From assembly GCA_910578215.1 (NCBI GenBank), contig CAJTPH010000039.1, positions 6,153-14,612 of the forward strand: a stretch of DNA of 8,460 nucleotides, in the 5' to 3' direction. The stretch is from an uncultured Acetatifactor sp. (GTDB lineage: Bacteria > Bacillota > Clostridia > Lachnospirales > Lachnospiraceae). The number at the start of each line of letters is the position of its first letter. Positions within the stretch are counted from its first letter, which is position 1. The notes under the pieces were generated by a model. The model saw nothing but the letters and a program-made list of their open reading frames with translations, ran no database searches and had not been told where the DNA came from. The translations under genes and the position numbers were made by a program. Below are positions 5,894 through 8,460 of this stretch, piece by piece.

Positions 5894-6388
5894 TCAATCC
5901 TGAAAATGCCCGGTTACCGTGCCGGACACATCCAGGTTATTTATTTTTGCGGTCCCGGAAACTTCAATATCATCCACTGTGATTTTTTCCGCCTTGATTG
6001 TCTTTGCCTTTATTTCCCCCTTAACGGTCAAAATGTCAGCAGCAACTGACTTCAGTGTGATTTTTGGGGTTGAAATTTCCATGTTTTTTGTTTCTGGATT
6101 GTACAAAATACTTGTGCCGTCATAAAATTCCTTATAGAAAATCCCTCGCCCGCTCTCTGCCGGAATTTTTTTTGCACTGAATGGCACTCCAACTATAAAT
6201 CCCTTTGTAGCTGAATTGGGAAGCATGATAACCACTGCAGTATCGTCCACCTTCGGCATTTCATAAAACATGCTGAAAAACGGGAAATTCGGAGATGCTT
6301 CATTGCTACGGTCCGTGAAAATAACCGATGCTGTTCCTTTAGCATAATTTATTGTTGATATTTTTCCAATTCTTATAATATCTTTCAT
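5894..6388 (-). CDS. V: Baseplate spike/assembly protein gpV-like
   Basis: This 164-residue protein has the architecture of the gpV/gp5-type central spike. An N-terminal OB-fold (about 1-85, beginning RIGKISTINYAKGTASVIF and containing VDDTAVVIMLPNS and GFIVGVPF) is followed by a linker with YDGTSILYNPETK. The C-terminus (about 108-160) consists of short beta-helical repeats with regular Ile/Val/Lys spacing (KAKTIKAEKITVDDIEVSG). The homotrimer forms the membrane-piercing tip under the tail tube. The tip ends GHFQD with a single His161, not the paired HxH iron site known in P2 gpV. ATG 6388 has GGAG eleven bases upstream, a long spacing. It overlaps as ATGA the end of a 12-codon micro-ORF that begins at the gpD stop. 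Confidence 0.84.
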   Translation of the reverse strand: MKDIIRIGKISTINYAKGTASVIFTDRSNEASPNFPFFSMFYEMPKVDDTAVVIMLPNSATKGFIVGVPFSAKKIPAESGRGIFYKEFYDGTSILYNPETKNMEISTPKITLKSVAADILTVKGEIKAKTIKAEKITVDDIEVSGTAKINNLDVSGTVTGHFQD

Positions 6389-6423
6389 AATTGCAGTTTC
6401 TCCATGGGAATTAATCCCATCAT
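6385..6423 (-). other. Candidate 12-codon linker ORF joining gpD and gpV, with hairpin
   Basis: The frame MMGLIPMEKLQL starts with ATG 6423, which overlaps the gpD stop as ATGA. It ends with TGA 6385, which overlaps the gpV start as ATGA. Inside it, 6404-6420 forms a hairpin (ATGGGA, 5-base loop, TCCCAT) just before the GGAG of gpV. There is no ribosome binding site of its own, so it would be read only by reinitiation. It could be a translational relay or coincidence. Confidence 0.3.
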
Positions 6424-7646
6424 GCTGGGGGGATCGTTAATACTTGCCCCGGATAAATAAGGCTGGGATTTTTGATAATTCCTTTGTTTGCATTGTAAAT
6501 TAATGTATACTTCGGGCCGCTGCCATAGAATTTTTTTGCAATGTTCCATAGACAGTCCCCCTTTACTACCGTATAAGTAGTTCCAGCGACCGCTTGTGCC
6601 TGTGGCGGCGATACAGAGGCAGAAAAATCCGTATGCGTAACGCAAAGATGCGCTTTAATGCTGCAAGTGTATGTACCCTTTGCATTTTTGGAATGCGTTA
6701 CCCGATCGATGAAATATACGCCGTCGGCCTTTCCCATCCCCTCAATCCGAACATTCCGGGCGGCGATATGCTTTGTATCGCCCTTTACTCTGAAAGTGAT
6801 GCTCGTTGCGCCTCGGATGTTCTCCAAAAGCTGTGATTTCGCTTTTATCTCCGCATCCAGGTATGTGTCCGCCTGTTCGTTGATGTACAGCGTCCGCTTT
6901 CCACTGCCGCCGGGTATTGTGTAAGAATAAGTCAATGTTTCATCGCTTCCAGGATTTGCATACTGGATTTGTACGCTGTCATACAGCTTCGATTTTGCCC
7001 GGTCGAAGCTGTATGTCTGCATATCCCTTTTGTGGATGGTATACGCAGGGGCTTTTTTCTCATAGGCCGTCTGGTCGTACACCACCATTATGTTATTGTA
7101 CAGTTTCATTGCAAGGTTGTGATTCTTGCATAGGCTGAAAGCAAATTCCATGTCCGTCTGCTTGGATTGCTCCACTTCCTCTATACTGTAATCCGCGGAT
7201 TCGTACACTAGGACGATTCCGACCCCGGTGCACAAATCCGTTAAAATGGTTTTTGTTGTCGTGTTGCTGAAAGTCCGGTTTTTCTGTGTTACATTGAAAT
7301 TTGTCCGTATGGGAATAGTGATTCCACCGATGGCGGCGGTTTCTGGATAGCCGGACGCTTTGAAGCTGTCAAGGTCGAATTTTCCGCATGATAGGCTTCT
7401 GTTATCCCCCTCGCCGTTCCAGTTCCGCACGACAATCCTTGCATCCACATAATCCCCATCTTCCGGCATATACCCGTTAAGCCATTGCTCCGTTGTATTG
7501 CTCACCGAAAGGGAAAGCGTATCAGCTTCCCCGGACGCAACATCGGTATAAGAAAAGGATTCCGACTTTGACGAAAAATCCCCGGCTGCATTTATCCCGT
7601 TATACGATAATTCAAGCAATGCTTCTCTCGGCTGCTCTGTTTTCAT
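6420..7646 (-). CDS. D: Baseplate hub protein gpD/XkdQ-like with C-terminal LysM
   Basis: This 408-residue protein is the hub that sits between the tail tube and the spike (P2 gpD, Mu gp44, T4 gp27, PBSX XkdQ). Residues 1-100 form a beta-rich domain starting with a short strand and the SFSYTDVASGEADTLSLSV segment common in XkdQ-like proteins. The middle part (about 115-330) carries the TTKTILTDLC helix, the GDTKHIAARNVRIEGMG region and the GVYFIDRVTHS strand typical of gpD. The last 52 residues (357-408) form a complete LysM domain (TYTVVKGDCLWNIAKKFYG to PGQVLTIPPA), joined by an Ala/Pro linker. LysM domains bind N-acetylglucosamine polymers or serve as hub contacts. ATG 7646 is four bases from the gpX stop, with GGAG in the gpX end. 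No peptidoglycan-cleaving domain is seen. Confidence 0.88.
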   Translation of the reverse strand: MKTEQPREALLELSYNGINAAGDFSSKSESFSYTDVASGEADTLSLSVSNTTEQWLNGYMPEDGDYVDARIVVRNWNGEGDNRSLSCGKFDLDSFKASGYPETAAIGGITIPIRTNFNVTQKNRTFSNTTTKTILTDLCTGVGIVLVYESADYSIEEVEQSKQTDMEFAFSLCKNHNLAMKLYNNIMVVYDQTAYEKKAPAYTIHKRDMQTYSFDRAKSKLYDSVQIQYANPGSDETLTYSYTIPGGSGKRTLYINEQADTYLDAEIKAKSQLLENIRGATSITFRVKGDTKHIAARNVRIEGMGKADGVYFIDRVTHSKNAKGTYTCSIKAHLCVTHTDFSASVSPPQAQAVAGTTYTVVKGDCLWNIAKKFYGSGPKYTLIYNANKGIIKNPSLIYPGQVLTIPPA

Positions 7647-7650
7647 CCCA

Positions 7651-7848
7651 CTATCTCCATGACGGCAAATCCGCTTCCTTTTCTGATTCCAGTTCTGGCA
7701 CGTTTAGAATCGTGTCGGCCCCGAAAATAAAAATATCAAGCAATTCTAAGTTATTTTGCATAAGCTGACACATATATTTTTCATCGCCGTACAGTTTATA
7801 GGCGATTGAATCCCACATATCGCCTTGTATCGTTGTATATGTTTTCAT
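7651..7848 (-). CDS. X: Tail protein X-like / small LysM-type protein
   Basis: This 65-residue protein has the N-terminal pattern YTTIQGDMWDSIAYKLYGDEKYM followed by a helix (LMQNNLELLD) and the strand ADTILNVPEL. That is the compact beta-alpha-alpha-beta plan shared by P2 gpX (tail protein X) and LysM domains. It is much shorter than PBSX XkdP, which occupies the same slot but has extra sequence before its LysM. It lies between tape measure and hub, consistent with a tail-tip role. ATG 7848 is preceded by GAGGTGG, which follows directly on the tape measure stop (gap 12 bases). The C-terminus is acidic and then ends PSWR. Confidence 0.85.
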   Translation of the reverse strand: MKTYTTIQGDMWDSIAYKLYGDEKYMCQLMQNNLELLDIFIFGADTILNVPELESEKEADLPSWR

Positions 7849-7860
7849 GTGCTGCCACCT

Positions 7861-8460
7861 CTAAGCAAAAGATACCCTCGACTTTTCCGCAATATACTGC
7901 TCCATCAGTTCCCGGAATTGCTCCATTGAAATATTAAGGGCTTCTTCCACATCCTCCCGGCTCGCATTCCCTTTAATCTCGATTTGAGGGGAAAAAACAA
8001 ACTGTCTGGAATCCGTGGATTCATCCGATGTGCTGTTGTCGTTTGTGGTCTGGTAGTTTGTCACGCCGTTGTAGAGTTCTTCCCCTTGTCCGGCCGCCAT
8101 GCCACCATCAAATACGCCAAGCAACTTCCCCACTCTCTCCCATAGGGAAACGGCGTTGCTGCTGCCGTCAAGGGGAATCGCAGCTTCCGGGCCATCCTCC
8201 GCAAACCATGCCACATGGGGCTTGTCGAAGATTCCGCCTTCTGCATGTCCAGGCATCCCGACGGTCGTTCCTGTTTTCGCTGCATTTGCAGCGACGGTTG
8301 CTATATTCATAGCGGCGGCGGCTACATTGGTAATAATAGGATTCAGTGTCACATTGACATCCGTTGATACATCAAATCCCTGTGAAAATTGCTCAATGAG
8401 GTAATCGCCGCTATACTCATACATCCTATCTATTGTCGGGGCAAGCGTTTCCGTTTGCGC
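7861..8460 (-). CDS. Tape measure protein, C-terminal part (cut by window edge)
   Basis: An open frame enters from the right edge and ends at the TAG at 7861, giving the last 199 residues. The segment GHAEGGIFDKPHVAWFAEDGPEAAIPLDG is the well-known C-terminal signature of phage tape measure proteins (EGGI, then GPEA and IPL). Before it is an Ala-rich helix (NVAAAAMNIATVAANAAK) and after it a Ser/Thr/Asn-rich linker, then an amphipathic helix (DVEEALNISMEQFRELMEQYIAEK). The internal ATG at 8424 is not the start, since the frame stays open to the edge. The protein sets tail length and scaffolds the tube. The rest of the gene, normally several hundred codons or more, lies outside the window. Confidence 0.9.
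   Translation of the reverse strand, partial: AQTETLAPTIDRMYEYSGDYLIEQFSQGFDVSTDVNVTLNPIITNVAAAAMNIATVAANAAKTGTTVGMPGHAEGGIFDKPHVAWFAEDGPEAAIPLDGSSNAVSLWERVGKLLGVFDGGMAAGQGEELYNGVTNYQTTNDNSTSDESTDSRQFVFSPQIEIKGNASREDVEEALNISMEQFRELMEQYIAEKSRVSFA

Noticed and set aside
6385..6645. An 86-codon frame overlapping the end of gpD
   Set aside because: Almost all of it lies out of frame within the LysM part of gpD, which is clearly coding. Only its last 12 codons are kept as a possible relay.

Overview
The window is the distal end of the late region of a contractile-tailed (myovirus-type) prophage, or of a phage-tail-like bacteriocin. It carries the tail baseplate genes, the tail fibre genes and a lysis cassette. 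Every supported gene lies on the minus strand, so transcription runs from base 8460 down to base 1. The strong AGGAGG-type ribosome binding sites, tight gene packing, moderate GC and protein families (DUF3751-type fibre, XkdQ/gpD hub, XhlA, LysM proteins) point to a Firmicutes host. A gut Clostridia/Lachnospiraceae host is my best guess, by inference only. No capsid, terminase, integrase or tail sheath/tube gene is inside the window, so an intact prophage cannot be told from a tailocin here.

In order of transcription, the baseplate block (8460 to 3467) holds: the C-terminus of the tape measure protein; a gpX/LysM-type tail protein; a gpD/XkdQ-like hub with a C-terminal LysM; a gpV-like spike; a gpU-like protein; a gpW/gp25-like baseplate wedge; gpJ; and gpI. 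Genes overlap by a few bases or are separated by short gaps, and several stop codons sit inside the next gene's ribosome binding site, as in one translationally coupled operon. The host-recognition block (3462 to 1416) holds a 494-residue tail-collar fibre and a 183-residue unrecognised protein that is probably a fibre tip or accessory.

The 210 bases at 1206-1415 are the only notable non-coding gap. They contain two terminator-like hairpins with U-tracts, both oriented with the operon. Between them is a 10-codon micro-ORF with a good ribosome binding site. This looks like an attenuator or leaky terminator between tail and lysis genes and is the least ordinary feature of the window.

The lysis block (1205 to 1) holds an XhlA-like coiled-coil membrane protein, an unrecognised protein with two membrane segments, a holin-like protein with three membrane segments, and the N-terminal 85 residues of a cysteine-peptidase-type endolysin cut by the window edge. 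The overall order resembles the B. subtilis PBSX xkdO-to-xlyA order with P2-type components (V, U, W, J, I).

I found no tRNA, CRISPR array, insertion sequence, reverse transcriptase or diversity-generating element, and no convincing promoter. No plus-strand reading frame is credible as a gene.
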